In this document: in pieces, positions 8,356 through 18,995 of the stretch
Layout: every line of letters starts with the position of its first letter
How positions within the stretch are numbered: the stretch's first letter is position 1
Source of the DNA: Achromobacter veterisilvae
Lineage (GTDB): Bacteria; Pseudomonadota; Gammaproteobacteria; Burkholderiales; Burkholderiaceae_B
NCBI RefSeq assembly: GCF_900496975.1
Contig: NZ_UFQC01000001.1
Coordinates: 124,001-188,000, forward strand
Length of the DNA stretch: 64,000 nucleotides
Direction of reading: 5' to 3'
Made by a program: the position numbers and the translations under genes
Notes under the pieces: generated by a model
Told to the model about the DNA's origin: nothing
Database searches by the model: none
The model's input: only the letters and a program-made list of their open reading frames with translations

Positions 8356-9480
8356 ATGAGTACGATCAATCTCCTCCGCGCGGCGCTCGCCGCCGCCGCC
8401 CTGCTTTGCGCCTTGCCGGGCGTCCAGGCGCGCCAGGTCACCGACCTGGCCGGCCGGGTCGTCACGGTGCCCGACCACCCGCGGCGCGTGCTGCTGGGCG
8501 AAGGCCGCTACGTCTTCGCGATGGCGCTGCTGGACCGCCAGGATCCCGTGGGCCGCGTGGTCGGCTGGCAGGGCGAACTGAAGCAGCAGGACCCCTATTC
8601 CTGGTCCCAGTTGGTCCGGCGCTATCCCAAGGCGGCCGACGTGCCGCTGATCGGCAAGGCCTCGGAGGCCAGCGTCAGCCCCGAGAAGATCGTGTCGCTC
8701 CAGCCCGACGTCGCGGTGTTCGGCCTGGGCGGCCATGGCCCGGGACGCGGCAACCCCATGATCCCGGCGTTGCAGGAAGCCGGCATCCCCATCGTGTTCG
8801 TCGATTTCCGCCAGCACCCCGTACAGAACACCGTTCCCAGCATGCGCATCCTGGGGCAGGCCCTGGACCGGCAGGCGCAGGCCGAGGCCTATATCTCGTT
8901 CTACGAAGAACACCTGGCCCGCGTGCGCAGCATCGTGGAACCGGTGCCGCAATCGCAGCGCCCGCGCGTTTTCGTGGAGATGCTGGCGGGCGTATGGCCG
9001 GCCTGCTGCCACACCACCGGCAACGGCAGCTTCGGCGATCTGCTGGAAGCGGCCGGCGGCATCAACGCGGCCGCGCCCGTGCTGCCCGGCGCCATCGGCG
9101 ACGTCAGCCTGGAGTTCCTGCTGGACGCCAGGCCCGATGTCTACATCGCCACCGGCAGCCGCTCCGAACCCGGCCGGCCCGGCCTGCTCGCCGGCCCCGG
9201 CGCCGCGCCCCAGGTGTCGGCCGACAGCCTGTCCACCCTGCTCGCGCGCGACGGTATCCGCGACCTGGATGCCGTCAGGCGGCATCGCGCCTACGGCATC
9301 TGGCACGCCTTCTACAACTCGCCCTACAACGTGGCCGCGATCGAGGCGATGGCGCAATGGTTCTATCCGGAACGCGCCGCGGAGCTCGATCCGCAGGCCA
9401 CGCTGGACGCCTTGTACCGCCAGTTCCTGGACGTGGACAGCGCGGGCGCGTACTGGACCGCGCCGGCCGGCGGGAAGTAG
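8356..9480 (+). CDS. FecB/BtuF-type periplasmic metal-siderophore binding protein
   Basis: A 374-residue exported protein with a signal peptide ending GVQA-RQ near residue 25. The start of the mature protein (VTDLAGRVVTVPDHPRRVLL) is the standard opening of cluster-8/TroA-like helical binding proteins for iron-siderophores. SPEKIVSLQPDVAVFGL and FGDLLEAAGGINAA are further family blocks. It would deliver a chelate to the permease encoded 6 bases downstream. The operon continues with azurin and the ATPase genes. Loss of the usual small size (about 300) reflects an extended C-terminal half. Confidence 0.85.
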   Translation: MSTINLLRAALAAAALLCALPGVQARQVTDLAGRVVTVPDHPRRVLLGEGRYVFAMALLDRQDPVGRVVGWQGELKQQDPYSWSQLVRRYPKAADVPLIGKASEASVSPEKIVSLQPDVAVFGLGGHGPGRGNPMIPALQEAGIPIVFVDFRQHPVQNTVPSMRILGQALDRQAQAEAYISFYEEHLARVRSIVEPVPQSQRPRVFVEMLAGVWPACCHTTGNGSFGDLLEAAGGINAAAPVLPGAIGDVSLEFLLDARPDVYIATGSRSEPGRPGLLAGPGAAPQVSADSLSTLLARDGIRDLDAVRRHRAYGIWHAFYNSPYNVAAIEAMAQWFYPERAAELDPQATLDALYRQFLDVDSAGAYWTAPAGGK

Positions 9481-9486
9481 GCCGCC

Positions 9487-10569
9487 ATGCCAGCCATCGC
9501 CACGTCCGCCGCCCCCCGCGCGCCCGCCCACCCCGACGATCCCATCGCCGCCTACCGGCGCGCGGTCCGCAAGCGCCTGCTGCTGGGCGCCGCGCTGGCC
9601 CTGGCCATCGCCGCCAGCCTCCTGGCCGACATCGGCAGCGGCCCGGCCTCGCTGACGCCCGGCGAACTGCTGGGCACGCTGCTGCATCCCGACGCGGCCA
9701 GCCCCGGCGCGCGCGTCATCGTCTGGCAGTTCCGCCTGCCCTACGCGCTGATGGCGCTGCTGGTGGGCGTGGCGCTGGGCCTGGGCGGCGCCGAGATGCA
9801 GACCATGCTGGACAACCCGCTGGCCAGCCCCTATACGCTGGGCGTGTCGGCCGCGGCCGCCTTCGGCGCGTCGCTGGCGATCACGCTGGACTGGCACTTG
9901 CCCGCGCTGCCGCCGGGCATGGCGGTATCGCTGTCCGCCTTCGCCTGCACGCTGGTATCCGTGCTGGTCCTCGAGCGCGTGGCGCGCTGGCGCGGCGGCT
10001 CGACGCTGGGCGTGGTGCTGTTCGGCATCGCGCTGGTGTATTCCTTCCAGGCGCTGGTGATGCTGCTGCAGTTCATGGCCAGCGAGGAGGCCTTGCAGGG
10101 CATCGTGTTCTGGACAATGGGCAGCCTGGCCCGCGCCAACTGGACCACCGTGTCCGTCATGGCCGCGGCCGTCGCGCTGGCGCTTCCGTTTTCCTTGCGC
10201 GACGCCTGGAAGCTGACCGCCGTGCGCCTGGGCGAAGAGCGCGCCGCCAGCTTCGGCATCGACGTCAAGCGGTTGCGCCTGGTCAGCCTGCTGCGCGTCA
10301 GCGCGCTGGCGGCGCTGGCCGTGTCGTTCGTCGGCACCATCGGTTTCGTCGGGCTCGTCGCCCCCCACATCGCCCGCCTGTTGCTGGGCGAAGACCACCG
10401 CTACTACCTGCCGGGCAGCGCCCTGGCCGGCGCCCTGATTCTGTCGCTGGCCTCCGTCGCGTCCAAGACCGTGCTGCCCGGGGCGCTGATCCCCGTCGGC
10501 ATCGTGACCTCGCTGGTCGGCATTCCCTTCTTCCTCACCATCGTCGTGCGCGCCCTCAAACGCGCATGA
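9487..10569 (+). CDS. FecCD-family ABC permease
   Basis: A 360-residue inner-membrane permease of the FecCD/BtuC family with about ten hydrophobic helices. The conserved segments are VWQFRLPYALMALLVGVALGLGGAEMQTMLDNPLASPYTLG, GIDVKRLRL (the coupling region for the ATPase) and FVGTIGFVGLVAPHIARLLLGEDHR near the C-terminus. A single permease gene implies a homodimer, as in BtuCD and FhuB-independent systems. It follows the binding-protein gene by 6 bases and precedes an azurin gene. Confidence 0.88.
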   Translation: MPAIATSAAPRAPAHPDDPIAAYRRAVRKRLLLGAALALAIAASLLADIGSGPASLTPGELLGTLLHPDAASPGARVIVWQFRLPYALMALLVGVALGLGGAEMQTMLDNPLASPYTLGVSAAAAFGASLAITLDWHLPALPPGMAVSLSAFACTLVSVLVLERVARWRGGSTLGVVLFGIALVYSFQALVMLLQFMASEEALQGIVFWTMGSLARANWTTVSVMAAAVALALPFSLRDAWKLTAVRLGEERAASFGIDVKRLRLVSLLRVSALAALAVSFVGTIGFVGLVAPHIARLLLGEDHRYYLPGSALAGALILSLASVASKTVLPGALIPVGIVTSLVGIPFFLTIVVRALKRA

Positions 10570-10601
10570 CGCCCGCGCATTCCCCTAAAGGAGATTCCCC
10601 G

Positions 10602-11051
10602 ATGCAATCCCGCCTGCCCCTGACGCTGGCCGCCCTGTTGATGGCCGGCGCCGCCCATGCCGCCCCCTGCTCGATCGACGTCGAAGGCCGTCCCGGCAAG
10701 CAGTTCGGCCCCGACCGCATCGTCGTGCCGTCCACCTGCAAGGACTTCACCGTGCGCCTGATCCACACGGGCAGGAACAGCAAGGAAAAGGCCGGGCACA
10801 ACTGGGTGCTGACCCGGACCGAGGACATCGACCAGGTAATGGTCGACGGCATCAAGGCCGGCGCGGAGCACGAGTTCCTGGCCCCCGGCGACGCCCGCAT
10901 CCTGGCCAGGACGCCCATGCTGGGCGGCGGCGAAACCGCCAGCGTGACCTTCCCGGTCGCGCGCCTGCGCGCCGGCCAGTCCTATACCTATTACTGCTCG
11001 TTCCCGGCCCACGCGCAGCACATGCGCGGCACGCTGGCGCTGCAACCCTGA
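10602..11051 (+). CDS. azurin-like blue copper protein
   Basis: A 149-residue exported cupredoxin with a signal peptide of about 20 residues (AGAAHA-AP). The mature part aligns with azurin along its whole length. Copper ligands are His66 in GHNWVL, Cys132, His137 and Met141, with Cys-to-His and Cys-to-Met spacings of 5 and 9 as in classical azurin. Cys23 and Cys46 match the azurin disulfide. A strong ribosome site, AAGGAG, precedes the ATG. It is unusual to find azurin between the permease (32 bases) and ATPase (2 bases) genes of a FecBCD-type importer. A role in reducing or donating the metal is inference. Confidence 0.88.
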   Translation: MQSRLPLTLAALLMAGAAHAAPCSIDVEGRPGKQFGPDRIVVPSTCKDFTVRLIHTGRNSKEKAGHNWVLTRTEDIDQVMVDGIKAGAEHEFLAPGDARILARTPMLGGGETASVTFPVARLRAGQSYTYYCSFPAHAQHMRGTLALQP

Positions 11052-11053
11052 CG

Positions 11054-11836
11054 ATGGCCCAACTGGACATACGCGGGCTTGCCGCCGGCTACGGCGCCAC
11101 GCCGGTGCTGCGGAACCTCAGCGCCGGGCCGCTGGCCGAAGGCGCGGTCACCGCCATGCTCGGCCCCAACGGCAGCGGTAAATCCACTCTGCTCAAAACC
11201 CTGGCGGGCCTGAACCCGCCGACGCGCGGCGAACTACTGCTCGACGGCGAGGACCTCGCGCGCGCCACGCCCGCGCGCCGGGCCGAACGCGCCATGTACA
11301 TGCCGCAGGCCCTGCCCAGGGGCGTGCACATGACGGTCTTCGAATCCGTGCTGGTGGCGGCGCGTTCGGGGCGCCGCGGCGCGGCGGGGAACGACATGCA
11401 GCAGGCAGCGCTGTCCGCCATCGCCGACCTGGGCATCGCCGCACTGGCCAGCCGTTATCTGGACGAACTGTCGGGCGGCCAGAAGCAACTGGCCTCGCTG
11501 GCCCAGGCGCTGGTGCGCCGCCCGCGCCTGCTGCTGCTGGACGAACCGCTGTCGGCGCTGGACCTGAACTACCAGTTCCACGTCATGGACGTGCTGCGCC
11601 GGCAGACGCGCCGGCATCGGCTGATCACGCTGGTGGTGCTGCACGACCTGAATATCGCGCTGCGCCACGCCGACCATGCGCTGCTGCTGCACGGCGGCGC
11701 CATCGAGGCCGAGGGCCTGCCCGCCCGCGTGGTGACGCCCGACACCCTGCGCCGCGTCTACGGCGTGCGGGCGCGGGTCGAGCGCTGCCCCCAGGGACAG
11801 GCGCAGGTGCACGTGGACGGACTGGCGGGTGCCTGA
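11054..11836 (+). CDS. FecE/FepC-type ABC ATPase
   Basis: A 260-residue ATPase for the FecCD-type permease. Walker A is GPNGSGKST (about 38-46), the signature is LSGGQKQLASLAQAL and Walker B is LLLLDEPLSALDLNYQ. The LDLNYQFHVMDVL segment after Walker B and the HDLNIALRHAD switch region are typical of iron-siderophore and cobalamin importers. It begins 2 bases after the azurin stop, which puts azurin firmly inside the transport operon. This is the last gene of the operon; no terminator-like hairpin was seen after it. Confidence 0.88.
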   Translation: MAQLDIRGLAAGYGATPVLRNLSAGPLAEGAVTAMLGPNGSGKSTLLKTLAGLNPPTRGELLLDGEDLARATPARRAERAMYMPQALPRGVHMTVFESVLVAARSGRRGAAGNDMQQAALSAIADLGIAALASRYLDELSGGQKQLASLAQALVRRPRLLLLDEPLSALDLNYQFHVMDVLRRQTRRHRLITLVVLHDLNIALRHADHALLLHGGAIEAEGLPARVVTPDTLRRVYGVRARVERCPQGQAQVHVDGLAGA

Positions 11837-11881
11837 AGACGGTATATATTCACCGCTCGAGCCACCACTGGAAGTCAGCCG

Positions 11882-12151
11882 ATGACGAGGAGCCGCAACC
11901 TGGCGTTCTTTCTCAGCCTGCTTGCCGCGCCCGCGTGCGCGTCCGTCATCTACGACAGCCAGGGCCTGGTGGTCGAGGTTGCCGCCGGCAGCCGCAACGA
12001 CTGGAACACCGGTCAGCGGCAGGCCACCCGCAGCACTACGATCACCTACCGCGGCGCCACCCTGCTGCTGACGCAGGACTCCGGCCGCGCCGTCCTGCGC
12101 CTGCAGCCCGGGACGGCCTTGCCCCGCAAGCCGGGCTGCGCGCCCGGCTGA
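11882..12151 (+). CDS. small exported hypothetical protein
   Basis: An 89-residue protein that I do not recognise. It starts with a signal peptide (RSRNLAFFLSLLAAPACA) cut near residue 20; no lipobox cysteine is placed convincingly. The mature part is short and polar, and a single cysteine lies in the C-terminal PRKPGCAPG. A TATATT -10-like sequence at about 11845 suggests its own promoter. It is convergent with ilvA with a 4-base gap. Coding character is modest but the signal peptide is convincing. Confidence 0.6.
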   Translation: MTRSRNLAFFLSLLAAPACASVIYDSQGLVVEVAAGSRNDWNTGQRQATRSTTITYRGATLLLTQDSGRAVLRLQPGTALPRKPGCAPG

Positions 12152-12155
12152 GCGC

Positions 12156-13751
12156 TCAGGCCAGGAACTGGCGGTACGCCTCGTTCGCGGTTTCCTCGAA
12201 ATGCGCGTAGCCGAGCTCGCGCAGGAAGGCGTCCAGCGCCCCGCTGTCGGCCAACGGCGCCTGGATGCCGACCAGCGCCGAACTGAAGTCCGCGCCCTGG
12301 TTGCGGTAGTGGAACAGGCTGATATTCCAGTTGGGCGCCATTGCGGTCAGGAATTTCATCAGCGCGCCCGGCCGTTCGGGAAACTCGAAGCGGAACAGGC
12401 GCTCGCCGCCCGCCAGCGGAGAACGGCCGCCGACCATGTAGCGGATATGCTGCTTGGACAGCTCGTTGTTGGTCAGGTCCCCGACCGAGAACCCCTGTTC
12501 CTGCAAGGCCGCCATGATCTCCGCGGCGTCGCCGCGCCGGGCGATCTGCACGCTGACGAAGATGTGGGCGGTGCGCGCGTCGGCGATGCGGTAGTTGAAT
12601 TCCGTCACGCTGCGCTGGCCGATCACACCGCAGAAGCGGCGGAAGCTGCCGCGCTCTTCGGGCACCGTCACCGCGAAGACCGCCTCGCGGGCCTCGCCGA
12701 CCTCCGCGCGGTCCGCCACGAAGCGCAGGCGGTCGAAGTTCATGTTCGCGCCCGAGGTCACCGCCACCATGGGCAACCCTTGCACGCCGTCGCGCTGGAC
12801 GTACTTCTTCAGTCCGGCCACCGCCAGCGCGCCCGCCGGCTCCAGCACGCTGCGGGTATCCAGGAATACGTCCTTGATCGCCGCGCAGACCGCGTCCGTA
12901 TCGACCAGGATGATCTCGTCCAGATACTCCCGGCACAGGCGAAAGGTTTCCTCGCCCACCAGCTTGACGGCCGTGCCGTCCGAGAACAGGCCCACTTCGG
13001 GCAGATTGACGCGCTCTCCCACCTGCATGGACAGGGACATGGCGCTGGAATCCTCCGTCTGCACGCCGATGACCTTGACGCCCGGGTCCACCGCCTTGAT
13101 GTAGGTGGCGATCCCCGCCGCCAGCCCGCCGCCGCCGATCGGCACGAACACGGCATGCAGGGGGCCGGCGTGCTGGCGCAGAATCTCCATGCCCACCGTG
13201 CCCTGCCCGGCGATCACATAGGGATCGTCGAAGGCGGGGATGAAGGTCAGGTCCTGCGCGCGCGCCAGATTCTGGGCGTGGGCGTAAGCGTCGCTATACG
13301 AATCGCCCGCCTGCACCACCGTGACGGTGGGGCCGCCATGCGCCTTCACGGCATCCACCTTGACCTGCGGCGTGGTCTGCGGCACCACGATGATGGCGCG
13401 CACGCCCATCCTGGCGGCCGAGATGGCCACGCCCTGCGCGTGGTTGCCGGCCGACGCGGTGATCACGCCCCGGTCCAGCGCCGCCCGCGGCGTATTGCGC
13501 ATCTTGTTGTAGGCGCCCCGCACCTTGAATGAAAACACCGGCTGGTTGTCTTCGCGCTTGAAGAACACCGGGTTGCCCAGCCTGGCCGACAGGCCGCGGG
13601 CGGGATCCAGCTCGGTTTCGCGGGCGATGTCGTAGATCCGGGCGGTCAGGATCTGCCTCAGGTATTCCATCGGCGAGGCCTTGCCGTCCTGGAATGCGGC
13701 GGCCTGCGGTTGGGCTTGCGTGGAGTGCGGGGCTTGCGGGGTGTGGTGCAT
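12156..13751 (-). CDS. ilvA: threonine ammonia-lyase, biosynthetic
   Basis: A 531-residue PLP enzyme that deaminates threonine to 2-oxobutyrate, the first step of isoleucine synthesis. The catalytic fold-type II domain carries the PLP lysine in QPVFSFKVRGAYNKM, the GGGGLAAGIATYIK phosphate loop and TASAGNHAQGVA. The C-terminal third holds two ACT-like regulatory domains (RGSFRRFCGVIGQRSVTEFNYR and ERPGALMKFLTAM), as in the feedback-inhibited E. coli form. The ATG at 13751 is taken as start; the ATG at 13670 is an alternative. A leader peptide and attenuator lie upstream. Confidence 0.92.
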   Translation of the reverse strand: MHHTPQAPHSTQAQPQAAAFQDGKASPMEYLRQILTARIYDIARETELDPARGLSARLGNPVFFKREDNQPVFSFKVRGAYNKMRNTPRAALDRGVITASAGNHAQGVAISAARMGVRAIIVVPQTTPQVKVDAVKAHGGPTVTVVQAGDSYSDAYAHAQNLARAQDLTFIPAFDDPYVIAGQGTVGMEILRQHAGPLHAVFVPIGGGGLAAGIATYIKAVDPGVKVIGVQTEDSSAMSLSMQVGERVNLPEVGLFSDGTAVKLVGEETFRLCREYLDEIILVDTDAVCAAIKDVFLDTRSVLEPAGALAVAGLKKYVQRDGVQGLPMVAVTSGANMNFDRLRFVADRAEVGEAREAVFAVTVPEERGSFRRFCGVIGQRSVTEFNYRIADARTAHIFVSVQIARRGDAAEIMAALQEQGFSVGDLTNNELSKQHIRYMVGGRSPLAGGERLFRFEFPERPGALMKFLTAMAPNWNISLFHYRNQGADFSSALVGIQAPLADSGALDAFLRELGYAHFEETANEAYRQFLA

Positions 13752-13794
13752 CTGGCTCTCTGCTTCGGTGTGCTTGCCCGGCAGAGGCGGCCAC

Positions 13795-13818
13795 AAAAAA
13801 CCCGCCTCTTGGGGCGGG
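13795..13818 (-). terminator. ilvA attenuator
   Basis: On the minus strand CCCGCC and GGCGGG pair around a 6-base loop and are followed by six T. The hairpin lies 26 bases after the stop of an isoleucine-rich leader peptide and 43 bases before the ilvA start, the layout of a transcription attenuator. Confidence 0.85.
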
Positions 13819-13843
13819 TGGCTGTGACAATTGCGGTCGCGCG

Positions 13844-13906
13844 CTAACCCACCATTCCAGGAATGATGGTAATAATCAGCGAAATGCGGACGGCGCGGAA
13901 ATGCAT
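13844..13906 (-). CDS. ilvA leader peptide
   Basis: A 20-codon open frame begins with ATG at 13906 behind a good ribosome site (TTGGAGGAAG) and ends with TAG at 13844. Its product carries ISLIITIIPGMVG: five isoleucines plus leucine, threonine and valine in 13 residues, including the Ile-Ile-Thr-Ile-Ile run. It is too short for usual gene calling. Stalling at these codons when isoleucyl-tRNA is scarce would prevent the downstream hairpin from forming. This is the classic ilv attenuation scheme, inferred here from layout. Confidence 0.85.
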   Translation of the reverse strand: MHFRAVRISLIITIIPGMVG

Positions 13907-16507
<2,601 letters not shown>

Positions 16508-16524
16508 GCGGAGGCGTTGCGATG

Positions 16525-16560
16525 AAAAACCGGCAGCCTTTCGGGCTGCCGGTTTTTTTT
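16525..16560 (+). terminator. intrinsic terminator after icd
   Basis: ACCGGCAGCC and GGCTGCCGGT form a perfect 10-bp stem with a 5-base loop, followed by eight T and preceded by five A. It is 18 bases downstream of the icd stop and could also work on the opposite strand. Confidence 0.95.
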
Positions 16561-16588
16561 GCTTGCGCGGTTTGGGGGGGGGCATTTT

Positions 16589-16772
16589 GTAGGATGGGTA
16601 AAGCGCGAGATCGTCGACCCAAGAACGCAATTGCCCAGCGCGCGCAACCCATGCGGCCGCAATAGACTGTTTTCCGGCCGATATCGAGCACTGTCTGCCC
16701 ACGGCCGCATGGGTTGCGCGCGCTGGATACCTGAGTTCTTCCTTAAGAACTCTCGCGCTCCACCCATCCTAC
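16589..16772. repeat. 184-bp inverted-repeat element, short copy
   Basis: The element starts GTAGGATGGGT and ends ACCCATCCTAC, with a long imperfect inverted repeat that would fold almost end to end. Its right half (about 105 bases from GTTTTCCGGCCG) is nearly identical to the right end of the element at 60434-61084. It has no coding capacity, so it resembles a non-autonomous MITE-like element. Its right end contains the TAG stop of the adjacent fetB-like gene. Confidence 0.8.
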
Positions 16773-17563
16773 GGCATCAACTTGTCCAGGCGCAGGCGGC
16801 CGCGGTCGTCGGTGAGGCGGCGCATGGCGCCGTAGGCCGCGCCGATGGCCGCCATGCCGCTCGCGCCGCACAGCAGGAACATCAGCAGGATCTGGTACTT
16901 CGCGGCCTCTATCGGGTCCATGCCGGCGATGATCTGGCCGGTCATGATGCCGGGCAAGGTGATGATGCCGGCGGCCGACATCTGGTTGATGCTGGGCACG
17001 ATGCCGCGCCGCACGGATTCGCGCAGCAGCGACGAGAACGCCTGGCGCGCGGGGGCGCCCAGCGCCAGCCGGGCCTCGATCGCCAGCCTCTCCCGCCGCA
17101 CCCCGGACAGCATGCCGTCCAGCGCCAGGCTGGCCGCGTTGAGCACGCTGCCCAGCACGATGCCGATCAGCGCAATCGTATAGCGCGGGTCGTACCAGGG
17201 ATCCGGGCGCAGCGCCGTATTCAGGATGAACAGCACGGTGATCACCGTGGTCGCCGCCACCGCCGTCGCCCCGACCCAGCCGTTGCCGCGGGCGGCCAGC
17301 CTGGCCTTGGGGCGCGAGGCCACTTCCCTGGCGGCCAGCGCCATCATCACCGCGACGACCAGCGCGGTCAGCCAGGGCGCCGCGTGCGCGAACACAATGC
17401 GCAGGATATGCCCCACCAGCAATAGCTGCACCACCGTGCGGACCGCCGCCCACAGGACCTGCCACTGCATGTTCAGGCGCAGCGCGAAGGAAATCCCCGC
17501 GCTCAGCAGCACCAGCAGCGACGCGACGGCCAGGTCCAGCGGCTGCAGCTCGATCACGTCCAT
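16769..17563 (-). CDS. fetB: FetB-like (UPF0014) ABC permease
   Basis: A 264-residue inner-membrane protein of the UPF0014/YbbM family with six or seven hydrophobic helices. Conserved segments are IALIGIVLGSVLNAASLALD and SINQMSAAGIITLPGIMTGQIIAGMDPIEAAKYQ. In E. coli FetAB is described as an iron exporter that helps resist oxidative stress; that role is carried over by homology only. It overlaps the ATPase gene by 10 bases. The TAG stop lies inside the terminal repeat of the downstream inverted-repeat element. Confidence 0.82.
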   Translation of the reverse strand: MDVIELQPLDLAVASLLVLLSAGISFALRLNMQWQVLWAAVRTVVQLLLVGHILRIVFAHAAPWLTALVVAVMMALAAREVASRPKARLAARGNGWVGATAVAATTVITVLFILNTALRPDPWYDPRYTIALIGIVLGSVLNAASLALDGMLSGVRRERLAIEARLALGAPARQAFSSLLRESVRRGIVPSINQMSAAGIITLPGIMTGQIIAGMDPIEAAKYQILLMFLLCGASGMAAIGAAYGAMRRLTDDRGRLRLDKLMP

Positions 17564-18180
17564 AGCGGCTCCAGCCTGCCTTGTTCCATGCGCCAGGACC
17601 GGCGCGCCATCCGCCCGGCCTGTTCGGCGCTGTGCGTGACCATCAGGATCGCGGCGCCGCCTTCCAGGTAGCGCCGCAGTTCCGCTTCGACCCGCCCGGT
17701 CGCGGCCTGGTCCAGCGCGGCCGTCGGCTCGTCCAGCAGCAGCACGCGCGGATCGAGCGCCAGCGCGCGCACCAGCCCCAGGCGCTGGCGCTCCCCGGTG
17801 GACAGTTCGTTCACCAGCGCGTCCAGCTTGTCTTCGGCCAGCCCCAGCCGGCCCATGATGGCGGCCGCCTTGGCGCGGTCCGCGAAATGCGGCGCCACGT
17901 GGTCTTCCCACCAGCCCGCCTCGGCCTGGCAGTACATGACCTGGCGGCGCCATTCGAAACCGCGCATGCTGGAACGGCGCCGGCCGGCCAGTTCGGCCTC
18001 GCCGTGGCCCGGGTCCAGGTCGGCGACCTGGCGCAGCAACAGCGACTTGCCGGCGCCCGACGGCCCCATGACGGCCGCGCATTCGCCAGCGGCGAGATCC
18101 AGGCTGACGGGAGACAGGCGCGCGCTGTACAGCCCGTGCAGGCGGAGCAGCGGCGGGTGTTCGGACGGGGAGACCGGCAT
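17554..18180 (-). CDS. fetA: FetA-like ABC ATPase
   Basis: A 208-residue short ATPase, the expected partner of the FetB-like permease. Walker A is GPSGAGKSLLLRQVADLDP (about 39-57), the signature is LSTGERQRLGLVRAL and Walker B is VLLLDEPTAALD. The YCQAEAGWWEDHVAPHF segment resembles FetA. It starts 17 bases after the amino-acid ABC ATPase stop, so read-through from that operon is likely, although the functions appear unrelated. Confidence 0.82.
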   Translation of the reverse strand: MPVSPSEHPPLLRLHGLYSARLSPVSLDLAAGECAAVMGPSGAGKSLLLRQVADLDPGHGEAELAGRRRSSMRGFEWRRQVMYCQAEAGWWEDHVAPHFADRAKAAAIMGRLGLAEDKLDALVNELSTGERQRLGLVRALALDPRVLLLDEPTAALDQAATGRVEAELRRYLEGGAAILMVTHSAEQAGRMARRSWRMEQGRLEPLWT

Positions 18181-18197
18181 TGGCGGGGCGGCCCGGC

Positions 18198-18995
18198 TCA
18201 GAGCATGTGCGCCAGGAATTCCCGGCTGCGCGCCTGCCGCGGCTCGCGGAAGAAGTCGGCCGAAGGCGCTTCCTCGATGACTCTGCCCTCGTCCATGAAG
18301 ATCACGCGATGCGCGACTTCGCGCGCGAATCCCATTTCGTGGGTGACCACCAGCATGGTCATGCTCTCGTCGGCCAATTGCTTCATGGTGCGCAGGACTT
18401 CGCCGGTCAGTTCCGGGTCCAGCGCGGACGTGGGTTCGTCGAACAGCATGATGTCGGGCTCCATCGCCAGCGCGCGGGCGATCGCCACGCGCTGCTTCTG
18501 GCCGCCGGACAGGCGCCCCGGATAGTTGTCGCGCTTGTTCAGCAGGCCGACCTTGCGCAGCAGCTCTTCCGCCTTGGGAACGATCTCGGCGCGGGCCATG
18601 CCCTTGACGGTGATGGGCGCCTCGATGACGTTCTGCAGCACGGTCATGTGCGGGAACAGGTTGAACGACTGGAACACCATGCCCATCTTGCGGCAGAGGC
18701 GGCGCACGTCGGCGTCGCCGGCGTACTGGCTGCGGCCGCCGGGAACCGCGCGGACCATGGCCTCGCCCTCGACCTCGATGCTGCCCTCGTCGATGGTTTC
18801 CAGGTGGTTCAGGCAGCGCAGAAAGGTGCTCTTGCCCGACCCGGACGGGCCGATCACCGCCACCACCTCGCCCTGCCCCAGGGTCAGCGACACGCGGTCC
18901 AGCACGCGGTGCGGACCGAAGGATTTGACGATGTCGCGCGCCGCGATCATGACGGGACGCCCGGACGGCGGCGGATTACTGGTCATATTTGGCAT
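18198..18995 (-). CDS. polar amino-acid ABC transporter, ATP-binding protein
   Basis: A 265-residue ATPase of the GlnQ/HisP/ArtP family. Walker A is [18 protein letters not shown], followed by [15 protein letters not shown], the signature [15 protein letters not shown] and Walker [16 protein letters not shown]. The ATG at 18995 sits behind GGAAAA and overlaps the permease 3' end by 20 bases; an ATG at 18986 is the alternative. It energises the permease encoded just upstream, with the lipoprotein at 19761 as binding protein. The exact amino acid is unknown. Confidence 0.9.
   Translation of the reverse strand: MPNMTSNPPPSGRPVMIAARDIVKSFGPHRVLDRVSLTLGQGEVVAVIGPSGSGKSTFLRCLNHLETIDEGSIEVEGEAMVRAVPGGRSQYAGDADVRRLCRKMGMVFQSFNLFPHMTVLQNVIEAPITVKGMARAEIVPKAEELLRKVGLLNKRDNYPGRLSGGQKQRVAIARALAMEPDIMLFDEPTSALDPELTGEVLRTMKQLADESMTMLVVTHEMGFAREVAHRVIFMDEGRVIEEAPSADFFREPRQARSREFLAHML

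Noticed and set aside
7477..10398. 973-codon minus-strand frame ending in the response regulator
   Set aside because: Only the last 227 codons are a real protein; the rest is the shadow of the binding-protein and permease genes. The start at 8160 fits the receiver domain exactly.
8406..11051. 881-codon plus-strand frame through the binding-protein and permease genes
   Set aside because: Its first part is an Arg/Ala/Gly-rich shadow; only the azurin part from 10602 is coding.
16769..18082. 437-codon frame that seems to fuse the FetA-like and FetB-like proteins
   Set aside because: The first part is out of frame with the ATPase gene; the two proteins are encoded by separate, overlapping frames.
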